Origin: CAZKUR01 sp964556005
Lineage (GTDB): Bacteria; Bacteroidota; Ignavibacteria; Ignavibacteriales; Ignavibacteriaceae
Length of the DNA stretch: 59,342 bases
Assembly (NCBI GenBank): GCA_964556005.1
Contig: CAZKUR010000019.1
Coordinates: forward strand, 1-59,342
Reading direction: 5' to 3'
Below, in pieces: positions 1 through 8,275 of this stretch (its first letter is position 1; each line of letters starts with the position of its first letter). The position numbers and the translations under genes are program-made. The notes beneath the pieces are model-generated. The model saw only the letters and a program-made list of their open reading frames with translations, had not been told where the DNA came from and ran no database searches.

Positions 1-652
1 CAAATTGCCACTTTACAATAATTTCATTGTTCAATCTATAAACTATATTAAAACCAATAGCAATTGAAACGCTTTCAAATGACGTAACAATAGCAAAGTA
101 AACTAAAGGATAGTGAAAAAGAATTAACAGCAGATTAAGAGTAGTAGAAATAATTAATGCTGAGAGCCGTACATAAACTGAAAATTTAGATTTAACTTTA
201 GATTGAAAATAAAAATCAATTACATTAAATGATTGGAAGATCGTTGAAAAAGCAATTATGAGAATAAGAAGTGTTGTATAGGTTGTCCCCGAAATTGTTA
301 AAGTAGAAATGCCTATTAAAAGAAGTGAAATTAAAGCCCCGAATATTCTGAGAAAAAATGCAGATCCAAGAATTTCATATTTCCTTTCAGGATCTTTGAC
401 AAGTTCTCTAACAGTAATATTATCTAAACCTAAAGTAGCAATCGTTCCAAATAATGCGGCAAAACTAATAGCATAGCTCAGCAGTCCGTAGTCAGAAGGC
501 CCCAGGTAACGAATAATATAAATAGTAATGAAGAAGGCAATTATAAGACGGATAACTTTTTCTGTAAACAACCATGAAGTGTTGGCAAAGTATCTCTTAA
601 ATGCTTGAGAACCAAAATCTATTTTGGTGCTTATTTCATTTTTTTCTTTCAA
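1..652 (-). CDS. Polysaccharide flippase, Wzx-like (3' part beyond the window)
   Basis: The first 217 residues of a polytopic membrane protein run off the window edge. The reading frame is open throughout and the product is strongly hydrophobic. It starts KEKNEISTKIDFGSQAFKRY and continues IIRYLGPSDYGLLSYAISF, a pattern typical of the N-terminus of O-antigen/teichoic-acid flippases (Polysacc_synt family, MOP superfamily). These carry lipid-linked oligosaccharides across the inner membrane. The only plausible start in frame is TTG at 652, because a TAG lies five codons upstream. It follows the YfhO-family gene by 18 bases and is probably co-transcribed with it. The family call rests on the N-terminal pattern only; the 3' half is not visible. 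Confidence 0.72.
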   Translation of the reverse strand, partial: MKEKNEISTKIDFGSQAFKRYFANTSWLFTEKVIRLIIAFFITIYIIRYLGPSDYGLLSYAISFAALFGTIATLGLDNITVRELVKDPERKYEILGSAFFLRIFGALISLLLIGISTLTISGTTYTTLLILIIAFSTIFQSFNVIDFYFQSKVKSKFSVYVRLSALIISTTLNLLLILFHYPLVYFAIVTSFESVSIAIGFNIVYRLNNEIIVKWQF

Positions 653-670
653 CTTAAAAAATATCTATTA

Positions 671-3229
671 TTAAGATACAACCGCCCTTCCACTTTTTCG
701 TAATTCAAAAAAGAGCGTAAATACTAAACCGAGCAATACGAGAGAACTAAGCACCAAAGCTATATTCTTCGAAATATAAAAACTCACCGGTGCATACTTA
801 AATTCTACTTTATGTTCGCCTTTGGGTACAACAATTCCCATGTAACCGTGATTAGCTTCGTAAACTTTAGTGATGCTGCCATCGATATATGCTTTCCAGC
901 CCTTTACGTATGTATCACCGAGGAAAAGAAAATTATTTCCGGATGCTTTTACATCCAATCCGATATTTTCATCCGAGTAATTCGTAACATTTGCATAAAC
1001 AGTTGAGTCTATAGGATCGACTTTTAATTGCTGATTTTCCAGGTAAGCAACCTGCTTCGGATCGAATGAATTATCTTTAATTGCTCTTAAAAATTCTATA
1101 CCGCTTTCCTTTTCTACCTGGTTGACAAAATAAGCTCTTGGCAATGCATTATTATTTTTATAAACATAACTCTGCCCGGTATTCGCCACAAGTGAAAAGT
1201 TGGGGAATTGAGACGGAGATGCCTGCTGTCCCATAACAATGTATTTTACGTTAAACATTCTCCATTCGGTTTCATTTACGGGACCTACAACATCCATCAT
1301 ATCCTGGAAAGCACGGGGTTTAATTGCCGAATATCCGTAAAAATCTTCAATCAAAAAATGCGCATTAAAATTTTCATTGTTATTTATCGAACCTATAGAT
1401 CTATCCTGCTTTATATTTAGAATCCTAAAGGGGTTCTTATCTTTTTGTTCTTTTATAACTTTAATATAGTCCGGTTCGGCAAATAAATTTTCATTCGAAG
1501 GATTATCAACATAATGCTCTCCTCGCGCATCAATTCGCCATAGATCAATTACCGAAATAACGATAACAACAATTACAAAAACATCCTTACTGAACTTATT
1601 ATTTATATAAAGATAAGCAGCCCATGTAGTAATTGATAAAAACAAAAATGCCAGTATTAAATCAGTGCTGAACATACTTGCGGTGTAACCGGATAATGCC
1701 TGGAATTGCTGGGATAATCTTTGATTGGATGCGGCAATGCTTGTTGCATAATCATTTACTCTTCCGGCAAACCAACCGGAGACAGCTCCGCTCAATAATA
1801 ATGAAAGGATAAAAATCCCGGTAAATACAAATGCAATATTTCTAATTATATTGTTAAGCTTTACATTTTTTTCTTCTCTTAAAGAAATTATCCTCATCAA
1901 TCCTAATCCTGCAAGAATCGGGAAGCTCACCTGATCGAGCACGAGAATCATCGATGGAACTCTGAATTTATTGAAGTACGGCAGGTAATTAAAAAATAAA
2001 TCGAATATGATTGGAAAATTTTTCCCGAATGAAATTAATAGAGATATTCCGGCTAATATAGTTAAGAACCGGATAAACGGATCTTTCCATCGAGTAAAAA
2101 CCGCAAACAATCCAAGGAAGAAAATAACCACACCCATATACATTGCAACATCAACGAACGGCATTTGACCGAAATAGGTATTTACTTCTACAGGCTGATT
2201 TCTTGTTAAAGGACCATCGTAAGTAGAATTACCAAAACCGTAATATGATGGGACGACAAATGTTAAAACTTCACCCGGGGAAAACGACCAATCGGTATGG
2301 TATTTATAATAACCGGAAGAATTTTCTTCCTGTTTTCCTTTAACTTTATCAAGAATGCTTTCGGTACCGCGGGTTGAGTAAGGTGTATATTCATAAATTT
2401 GTGTAATGCTGTCCAACTGAATTAATAAAGCAATCACAACTGCTGCAATAAAAACTCCGGCGGATTTCAGTATACCGGTTCTTAATTGTGAATCCTTTAT
2501 GGCCAAAGAACGGAAAAAATAATAGATAAAATAAATTGCTACAGCAAACAGAGTATAAAAAATAATTTGTGCGTGAAAACCCATTACAAATATTTGAAGA
2601 GTAATTATGAGAATCAGAAAATCCAGCAGCCGGATTTTATCTTTTAACCGGAGGAGCATCAAAAAAATTAAAGGGAACATACAGAGCGATGTTAATTTTG
2701 TTACATGCCCGATGTAAAGGAACACAATAATCCCTGTACTAAATGATGTAGCAAGTGCGGTGAACAAACTGACCATAGTATTTTTTGTTAAGTACTTCAT
2801 TAACAGGAAAGAAGTTATGCCGAGAAGTATCAAATAGAATGTCCACATCGCGTAGCCAACCGAAAAGAGAGAAGCAAAAACTGAACGGATGCTGGTAAAG
2901 ACAACGTAAATTAAATTGAACCATTTAAATCCAACTCCGATTGCATAAGCAGGCATGCCGCAAAAAATAAGCGGATTCCAGAGAGTATAGCCGCCTGTGT
3001 GATTTTCAACGTAAGGTTTCATTGCTTCGCTGGAAATAATATCGCCCGATTGAAAAGTTTTATTTCCGAAGAAAAGAGGATTTAAAAAAATTAGGAAAAG
3101 AATAATGATGATTAAAATGACTACCCAGATGTGATGTTTTTGGGGAAGTATTTCCTCAAGATTAAATTTTCCAAGAAAGGATTTATTCTCCGGCAAGCTT
3201 TTCTTCACATTCTTTTTTGTCTTTGCCAT
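671..3229 (-). CDS. YfhO-family polytopic membrane protein
   Basis: An 852-residue integral membrane protein has a short lysine-rich cytoplasmic N-terminus, a first membrane helix near residues 34-52, about a dozen further helices up to residue ~560, an extracytoplasmic domain, and a last helix near residues 825-845 before a short charged tail. Length, layout and the C-terminal GDTYVKGWKAYIDG / HGYMGIVVPKGEHKVEF patterns fit the YfhO family (PF09586). YfhO proteins are GT-C-like and are linked to glycosylation of cell-surface polymers; the substrate here is unknown. The ATG has a good upstream AAGGAG. It lies between the methyltransferase and the flippase in the glycan operon. Confidence 0.85.
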   Translation of the reverse strand: MAKTKKNVKKSLPENKSFLGKFNLEEILPQKHHIWVVILIIIILFLIFLNPLFFGNKTFQSGDIISSEAMKPYVENHTGGYTLWNPLIFCGMPAYAIGVGFKWFNLIYVVFTSIRSVFASLFSVGYAMWTFYLILLGITSFLLMKYLTKNTMVSLFTALATSFSTGIIVFLYIGHVTKLTSLCMFPLIFLMLLRLKDKIRLLDFLILIITLQIFVMGFHAQIIFYTLFAVAIYFIYYFFRSLAIKDSQLRTGILKSAGVFIAAVVIALLIQLDSITQIYEYTPYSTRGTESILDKVKGKQEENSSGYYKYHTDWSFSPGEVLTFVVPSYYGFGNSTYDGPLTRNQPVEVNTYFGQMPFVDVAMYMGVVIFFLGLFAVFTRWKDPFIRFLTILAGISLLISFGKNFPIIFDLFFNYLPYFNKFRVPSMILVLDQVSFPILAGLGLMRIISLREEKNVKLNNIIRNIAFVFTGIFILSLLLSGAVSGWFAGRVNDYATSIAASNQRLSQQFQALSGYTASMFSTDLILAFLFLSITTWAAYLYINNKFSKDVFVIVVIVISVIDLWRIDARGEHYVDNPSNENLFAEPDYIKVIKEQKDKNPFRILNIKQDRSIGSINNNENFNAHFLIEDFYGYSAIKPRAFQDMMDVVGPVNETEWRMFNVKYIVMGQQASPSQFPNFSLVANTGQSYVYKNNNALPRAYFVNQVEKESGIEFLRAIKDNSFDPKQVAYLENQQLKVDPIDSTVYANVTNYSDENIGLDVKASGNNFLFLGDTYVKGWKAYIDGSITKVYEANHGYMGIVVPKGEHKVEFKYAPVSFYISKNIALVLSSLVLLGLVFTLFFELRKSGRAVVS

Positions 3230-3307
3230 TTATGCTCCTTTATTCCTCAAATTGATTTTAGATTATTCTTACTAAAATAAGTCAATTTAACTTAAAACGA
3301 ATTAGAA

Positions 3308-4117
3308 TTATTTTTTAACTATCAAATTTATTCCGGCGCCAATTTGGTTTTTACCCATATAATCAAACCACATCATCAAAAATGTAAAAAGGAAAGTTAT
3401 CAAATAATAAAAAGGAAGAAATATAAAAAATATTTTCGAAGCGCTGAGCATCATCATCGGGTATTTAATTCCCAGGCGCCATGCTTTATCTCCCCAAAAT
3501 CCGTAAGTAAATCGTAACTTATAAATTGAAAATCCAATCGGTTTTAGTTTGTTTTCCAGGTCTTTTTCCGAATAACCTTCCCGCGCATGCTCACCAATAA
3601 AACTTTCTTCTGTTTCATCGTGAACATCACTTCCGCCGTAAATGGATGGAGTATTTATTAATAGAAATCCACCGGGTTTAAGCGCTTTGTAAAAATTTTT
3701 GAAAACTTGAACATCATCTTCAATATGTTCCATTACATCGACACTAACTATTAAATTAAACTTTTCTTCATGATTTATTTTCGTTAAATCTTCAACTCCG
3801 AATTTTACATTATTTATCTTGCTGAGTTTAAAAAATTCTTCACAATCTTTAATCCAGTCTTCTTTTACATCAACTGCAAAAATTTTATTCGGCAGAAGCT
3901 TCTTTGACATAAAATATGAATATTGACCGTATCCGGTTCCGGCATCATAAATGCTGATTTCTCTATTGCCGAATTCTTTTCTGATATTTCTTAACTCACG
4001 TCTTACAAACCATGAACGGAGAAACATCAAGTTCAAAACCTTATAGAATAATACTCGTAAAAAAGGGAATCTTTTTATTATTCCGGCAAATATATTTTTT
4101 ATTGGGTCATAGTACAT
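3308..4117 (-). CDS. Class I SAM-dependent methyltransferase with C-terminal membrane segments
   Basis: A 269-residue protein with a Rossmann-type methyltransferase domain. Motif I is YDAGTGYGQYSYFMSKK (about residues 57-73), followed by the acidic AVDVKEDW, then VSVDVMEHIEDDVQVF and LKPGGFLLINTPS. Residues ~225-255 form one or two hydrophobic helices, so the enzyme is probably membrane-associated and acts on a lipid-linked glycan or polyprenyl substrate. It belongs to the glycan operon. No Shine-Dalgarno is visible: the 40 bases upstream of the ATG are the left arm of the inverted repeat around the four-helix-bundle gene. The acceptor substrate cannot be told from sequence. Confidence 0.85.
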   Translation of the reverse strand: MYYDPIKNIFAGIIKRFPFLRVLFYKVLNLMFLRSWFVRRELRNIRKEFGNREISIYDAGTGYGQYSYFMSKKLLPNKIFAVDVKEDWIKDCEEFFKLSKINNVKFGVEDLTKINHEEKFNLIVSVDVMEHIEDDVQVFKNFYKALKPGGFLLINTPSIYGGSDVHDETEESFIGEHAREGYSEKDLENKLKPIGFSIYKLRFTYGFWGDKAWRLGIKYPMMMLSASKIFFIFLPFYYLITFLFTFLMMWFDYMGKNQIGAGINLIVKK

Positions 4118-4124
4118 GGCAATG

Positions 4125-4625
4125 GAATATGGAATATGGATTATGGATTATGGAATATGTATCGAGAATAAATCATTTTTTCTTTAAACTGAATCTTATT
4201 GTTGTAAATATTTTTTTCAGTTCTAAACTTTCATTTAATAATCTTTGCAATTCATCACTTGAATTTTTATTTGATAGAATTGCATTCAAAACTCTTAACC
4301 AATAATTACTTTCTCTTACTTCTTTTAATACTATACCGATTTTATGTTCAAAATCTTTTTTCGATTCAGCAGCTTGAGCTTCTTCATAATTAGCTCCTGT
4401 AGAAGTTGATGCTTTGGCCAACTGAAAAATTATAATTGAAAATATTTTATTATTTGGAAGTTTCAATAAAAAATTCAGAGTATCAATTCCAAATAAAAAA
4501 GTCCTATCAAGTAATTCCCCTGTTTTAGGATTCATAATTAACCTCACAAATTTATTGATTTAATTTTACATACCTTCAACTTCCTTATACCATATTCCAT
4601 AATCCATACTCCGTAATCCATATTA
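4125..4625. mobile_element. S23-type (four-helix-bundle) cassette with 35-bp inverted repeats
   Basis: Positions 4125-4159 and the reverse complement of 4591-4625 match at 31 of 35 positions, including 18 uninterrupted bases (TATGGATTATGGAATATG) at the inner end. The arms are built from short words such as ATGGAATATGG and ATGGATT. Between them lies only the four-helix-bundle gene. The right arm begins two bases after the GT4 stop codon, and the left arm ends seven bases before the methyltransferase start. The layout, an ORF of this family inside a long potential stem, is that of the intervening sequences of bacterial 23S rRNA genes, but here it sits in a protein operon. Calling it mobile is an inference. 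Confidence 0.5.
4173..4535 (-). CDS. Four-helix-bundle protein (S23 / 23S rRNA intervening-sequence family)
   Basis: A 120-residue, largely helical protein with the family signature LAKASTSTGANYEEAQAAES-KKDFEHKIGIVLKEVRESNYWL (PF05635 / TIGR02436 type). Family members are homopentameric four-helix bundles encoded within 23S rRNA intervening sequences or free-standing; related proteins (Avd) are accessory factors of diversity-generating retroelements. Their molecular role is otherwise unclear. A GTG four codons upstream is possible, but the ATG at 4535 has GAGG seven bases before it and is preferred. It lies inside an inverted repeat and is unrelated in function to the glycan genes around it, so it is probably an insertion. 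Confidence 0.85.
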   Translation of the reverse strand: MNPKTGELLDRTFLFGIDTLNFLLKLPNNKIFSIIIFQLAKASTSTGANYEEAQAAESKKDFEHKIGIVLKEVRESNYWLRVLNAILSNKNSSDELQRLLNESLELKKIFTTIRFSLKKK

Positions 4626-4627
4626 TC

Positions 4628-5752
4628 TCATCCATTATTTATGGTCTCCATAATTCCATCAACAAACTTTTCCCATGAATACTTTTCCAATTCCTTTTCG
4701 ATATTCAGAACGAACGATTCTTCTTTATTTTCATTATAAAATTTTTCAATTGCATCCGAAAGCTGTCCGGGATTTTCTTTTTCAACGATGAAACCTGTTT
4801 GTCCGTCTATTACAACTTCGCCGAGTCCGCCGACATTTGTAGCAATTACAGGCTTTCTAAAATTCATCGCAATTTGAACTATGCCGCTTTGAGTAGCATC
4901 TTTATACGGAAGTATAACAGCATCCGATGCCGAGAAATAATATTTCACTTCAGAAGTCGGAATAAAATTCGTAAATAAATGAAGCGAATCTTTTATATTA
5001 AGATGGTTAATTATTTTTTTATATTTCTCTTCATTCGAATAGAATTCACCTGCAACAATCAGCTTTACATCCGTTTTATTCTTCAAAATTTTCATCGCTT
5101 CAAATAAAACATCGAGACCTTTGTAATCCCTGATAAATCCAAAAAACAAAATTAAATTTTCATCTTTCAAATGTAAGAATTTTCTCGCCTCATCTTTATT
5201 AATTCGTTCTCCAAAATTCGAATAGATTGGATGAGGAAGCACTTTAAACTTGGCACCTGGCTTAACTTTCAGCAAATCTTCTTTTACATTTTCTGAAAGC
5301 AGAATAAAATAATCTACTGCTTTAAAGAAATATTTTGTTAGAGAAATATCGCCTGGTTTTCTTTCATGCGGAATTACATTATCGCAGATAACAAGAATTT
5401 TAGTTTTATTATTTTTTTTTACAATTCGTGAAATCCTTCCGAAACAGGGGGCAAAAAAAGGCATCCAGTATTTATAAATTAATAAATCAGGCGCTTCATT
5501 TCTTATTATTTTTCCGACTTTCATCCAGTTAAATGGATTCATCGAATCTACTAAAAGACGGGTTTCAATTTTTTCGACTGTATCTCCGGATTCCATCTGC
5601 GACTTCCCCGGAAACAAAATCGACGGATACTGTCTTTTAAAAGTAATAACAACGACTTGATGACTTTTCGAAAGCTCTTTAAAAAGCAATCCGTTAAAAT
5701 GAGCGATTCCTCCTCTTAAAGGATATGCTGTCGAAAGAATTGTTATTTTCAT
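4628..5752 (-). CDS. Glycosyltransferase family 4 (GT-B fold)
   Basis: A 374-residue cytoplasmic glycosyltransferase. The N-terminal acceptor domain starts MKITILSTAYPLRGGIAHFN, with the usual glycine-rich GGIAHF loop. The C-terminal Glycos_transf_1 domain has NLILFFGFIRDYKGLDVLFEA and, near the end, SGIVQIAMNFRKPVIATNVG followed by GLGEVVIDGQTGFIV, which bind the nucleotide sugar. The first Glu of the classical EX7E motif is replaced (DATQSG), as in a known subset of GT4 enzymes. Its start overlaps the stop of the GT9 gene by one base (TAATG), so the two are translationally coupled. Sugar and linkage are not predictable. Confidence 0.9.
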   Translation of the reverse strand: MKITILSTAYPLRGGIAHFNGLLFKELSKSHQVVVITFKRQYPSILFPGKSQMESGDTVEKIETRLLVDSMNPFNWMKVGKIIRNEAPDLLIYKYWMPFFAPCFGRISRIVKKNNKTKILVICDNVIPHERKPGDISLTKYFFKAVDYFILLSENVKEDLLKVKPGAKFKVLPHPIYSNFGERINKDEARKFLHLKDENLILFFGFIRDYKGLDVLFEAMKILKNKTDVKLIVAGEFYSNEEKYKKIINHLNIKDSLHLFTNFIPTSEVKYYFSASDAVILPYKDATQSGIVQIAMNFRKPVIATNVGGLGEVVIDGQTGFIVEKENPGQLSDAIEKFYNENKEESFVLNIEKELEKYSWEKFVDGIMETINNG

Positions 5753-6843
5753 TAGGCAAGCAAACGGTCAATAGTTGAAATTACTTTATCAACTTTTAAA
5801 TAATCCATACATTGATAATCTTCATTTATACAAGCCGGCCTGTAGAAACATTTGCATTCTTTTTCAGGCTCAATTATTTCACCGTTACCAAAAAGTTCGA
5901 ATTCGTTTTTATTAAAAATATTATTGAATAAAACAATCTTCTTTCCTAAACCGATTGTAATGTGCATTGCCATGGTTACACCGGTTACGATAAGGTCGCA
6001 TTGGTTCACAAGATTTATAAATTTTTCAAGCGGGAAATGACCTAAATATTTTCCACCGGAAGTTTCCGCAAACTTTTTATTCTTTTCATCCTCCTGGCTG
6101 CCGCCAAGAAATACTACTTCATATTTTTCCGAAATTAATTTTGTCGCAAGCTCAATCCAATTTTTGTCCGCCCAGAGGCGTGAAGTCCATCTTCCACCAC
6201 ATCCCGTATTTAACCCGATTATCTTTTTAGATTTATCTAAATTCCAGGATGATGAGTATTCATCAAATGAAGATAAAATATATTTTTCGCATGCATATTT
6301 AAATCCACAAATTTCAAAAATCTCTTCAAGATAATTTTTTTTGTTTGATTTGCTTAAATCATCAAATATCCCTGTTAAGTATTTATGCTCTGCATCTTTG
6401 TCCGCCGGGACAGGGATTCCCTCTTTTAATAGAAATCCTTTTTTTACTTTTGATGATAATTCATTTGCAAGTGCACAGGCTTCTTTATCTTTATCGAGAT
6501 TAAAAACATAATCAAACTCAACCGATTTCAGAAACTCAATATCCTTTACTTTAAATTCCAAAACAGTATCGACTTCAGAAGGAATAATTGAAGGCGTTAA
6601 TGTCAGCCAAAATATTTTTGCATTTGGAAATTTCTTTTTTATTGGAGAAAGAATCGGGGTTGTTCTAATTACATCGCCGATTGCACCAAGCTTAATTATC
6701 AATATTTTTTCTATTGTCGGGTCATAATATTCGCAATCATTACCTTTTTCATCAACGCAGTGAACACCAAATTGTTTGTGCGGCTTGCATGGAATGTCAC
6801 CTCGAAAAAATCGACAGTCAAATTTTATATCGGAAATTTTCAT
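5752..6843 (-). CDS. Glycosyltransferase family 9 (heptosyltransferase-like)
   Basis: A 363-residue protein with the ADP-heptose:LPS heptosyltransferase fold: KILIIKLGAIGDVIRTTPIL at about residues 47-66, then IIGLNTGCGGRWTSRLW and the donor-site region LVTGVTMAMHITIGLGKKIV. Unlike classical WaaC/WaaF it has cysteine-rich ends: CRFF, CKPHKQ, HCVDEKGNDCEYYD at the N-terminus and CKCFYRPACINEDYQCMDYL at the C-terminus. Eight or more cysteines at the two ends suggest a structural metal site. It is cytoplasmic and probably adds a heptose-like sugar to a surface glycan. It is coupled to the downstream GT4 gene. Confidence 0.87.
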   Translation of the reverse strand: MKISDIKFDCRFFRGDIPCKPHKQFGVHCVDEKGNDCEYYDPTIEKILIIKLGAIGDVIRTTPILSPIKKKFPNAKIFWLTLTPSIIPSEVDTVLEFKVKDIEFLKSVEFDYVFNLDKDKEACALANELSSKVKKGFLLKEGIPVPADKDAEHKYLTGIFDDLSKSNKKNYLEEIFEICGFKYACEKYILSSFDEYSSSWNLDKSKKIIGLNTGCGGRWTSRLWADKNWIELATKLISEKYEVVFLGGSQEDEKNKKFAETSGGKYLGHFPLEKFINLVNQCDLIVTGVTMAMHITIGLGKKIVLFNNIFNKNEFELFGNGEIIEPEKECKCFYRPACINEDYQCMDYLKVDKVISTIDRLLA

Positions 6844-6893
6844 TTAATATTTACTGTTTGGATTGAGTTTTCAAAAATGATCAAAAACTTTAA

Positions 6894-7994
6894 TTACCCC
6901 TTATCCTTAATTACATATTCATCATCGGACCTTGCATTGTGAACCATCATTTCGCCCAAAAGTCCAACTGAAAAAAATTGCACACCAACGATGATTAATA
7001 ACATACCTAAAAACAACATAGGTCTATTGCTGAGAGGTTTACCGGAGATCCAGTCAATTGTTAACCAACCATTAACTATTATTCCTATGACAAATGAAAT
7101 TGCACCCAAAAATCCAAAAAGGTGCATCGGCCTTCGAATGTAACGGGTTGTAAACATAACTGTTATTAAGTCAACAAAGCCTTTAAAGAATCTCGAAACA
7201 CCGAACTTAGTTTTGCCGTATCGCCTTGGATGATGTTTGACTTCAACTTCGGAAACCGTAAACCCTTCCCAGTTTGCTAATACCGGAATATATCGATGCA
7301 ATTCGCCGTAAACTCGAATCCTTTCGACGACAGGTATTCTGTATGCTTTTAGTCCGCAGTTAAAATCATGAATCTTTATTCCGCTCAATACTCTTGTAAC
7401 AAAGTTGAAAAACCGCGATGAAAATCTTTTAACAATAGGGTCGTACCTTTTCTTTTTCCACCCGGAAACCATGTCGTAGCCTTCTTCAAGCTTACCAATA
7501 AGATTAGGAATTTCATCAGGGTCATCCTGAAGGTCGGCATCCATTGTTATCACTGCATCGCCTTTGATGTGTTTAAATCCAATTTGAAGTGCAGCAGATT
7601 TACCGTAATTCTTTTTGAAGCTGATGTAATGAAAACGTGTATCGTTCTTACATATTTCTTTGATAACCTGGAATGATTTATCGGTGCTTCCGTCATCGAC
7701 GAATAATACTTCAAATTCCGCCTGTATTTGCCGCATGGCTTTTTTAATTTCTACAGATAACGGGTTTAAAGATTCTTCTTCATTGAGAAGAGGAATTACA
7801 ATTGATATTTTATTAAATGCAGTACGTTTTCTTTGAGTCTGATATTTTTGATTTTTGTTATAAAATCTTCTTCTTCGAAAATGATAATATTTTGATGAGC
7901 CCTTATGAGAAGGATTTTTATCCCCACCTTTATTTACTTCTTTTGACGATTCGCTGCCTGCATCACTATTTTCGAGCCGTTTTTTATCTTCCAA
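6894..7994 (-). CDS. Glycosyltransferase family 2 with two C-terminal membrane helices (DPM/GtrB type)
   Basis: A 366-residue protein. Residues 1-63 form a charged low-complexity extension ending in an Arg/Lys/Tyr-rich stretch (FRRRRFYNKNQKYQTQRKRT). The GT2 domain follows: ISIVIPLLNEEESL, VLFVDDGSTDKS and the DxD motif in TMDADLQDDPDEI. Two hydrophobic helices lie near residues 290-312 and 326-350. This architecture matches polyprenyl-phosphate glycosyltransferases that load a sugar on undecaprenyl phosphate. The start is TTG; an in-frame TAA lies shortly upstream and no ATG precedes the catalytic domain. It is probably the first gene of the minus-strand glycan operon. Confidence 0.87.
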   Translation of the reverse strand: MEDKKRLENSDAGSESSKEVNKGGDKNPSHKGSSKYYHFRRRRFYNKNQKYQTQRKRTAFNKISIVIPLLNEEESLNPLSVEIKKAMRQIQAEFEVLFVDDGSTDKSFQVIKEICKNDTRFHYISFKKNYGKSAALQIGFKHIKGDAVITMDADLQDDPDEIPNLIGKLEEGYDMVSGWKKKRYDPIVKRFSSRFFNFVTRVLSGIKIHDFNCGLKAYRIPVVERIRVYGELHRYIPVLANWEGFTVSEVEVKHHPRRYGKTKFGVSRFFKGFVDLITVMFTTRYIRRPMHLFGFLGAISFVIGIIVNGWLTIDWISGKPLSNRPMLFLGMLLIIVGVQFFSVGLLGEMMVHNARSDDEYVIKDKG

Positions 7995-8195
7995 ACTAAC
8001 TTGTCCATTTTTTTAGATATTTTATTCAAAATTAACTCAATAATAAGTGAAATACAATTTGATTTTAATTCAAAAAAGTTATTTGGAAGTGAAAATTCAA
8101 ACTTATCCTTTGATTAATTTTTGAAATAATATTTGATGATAATTGTGATATATGAAATTTCTATGACAAAAAATAGCTTATTTCCAAAAATAATC

Positions 8196-8226
8196 TTGAC
8201 TAATTTGTATAGATTGGTTAGGTTTC
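8196..8226 (+). promoter_or_regulatory. Probable promoter and possible Rrf2 operator of the suf operon
   Basis: TTGACT at 8196-8201 is followed after 17 bases by TAGGTT. The same stretch also fits the Bacteroidota-type consensus TTG-N19-21-TAnnTTTG (TAGGTTTC). The promoter region contains an imperfect inverted repeat, TTGACTAAT with ATTGGTTAG (6 of 9 pairs), which could be the operator of the Rrf2-type regulator encoded at the end of the cluster. It lies about 50 bases upstream of sufB in the 281-base divergent spacer. The promoter is moderately supported; the operator role is a guess. Confidence 0.45.
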
Positions 8227-8275
8227 ATATGTGAAAATGGTTGTTTTTGAAGAAAACACAATAAAGGCAATATAA

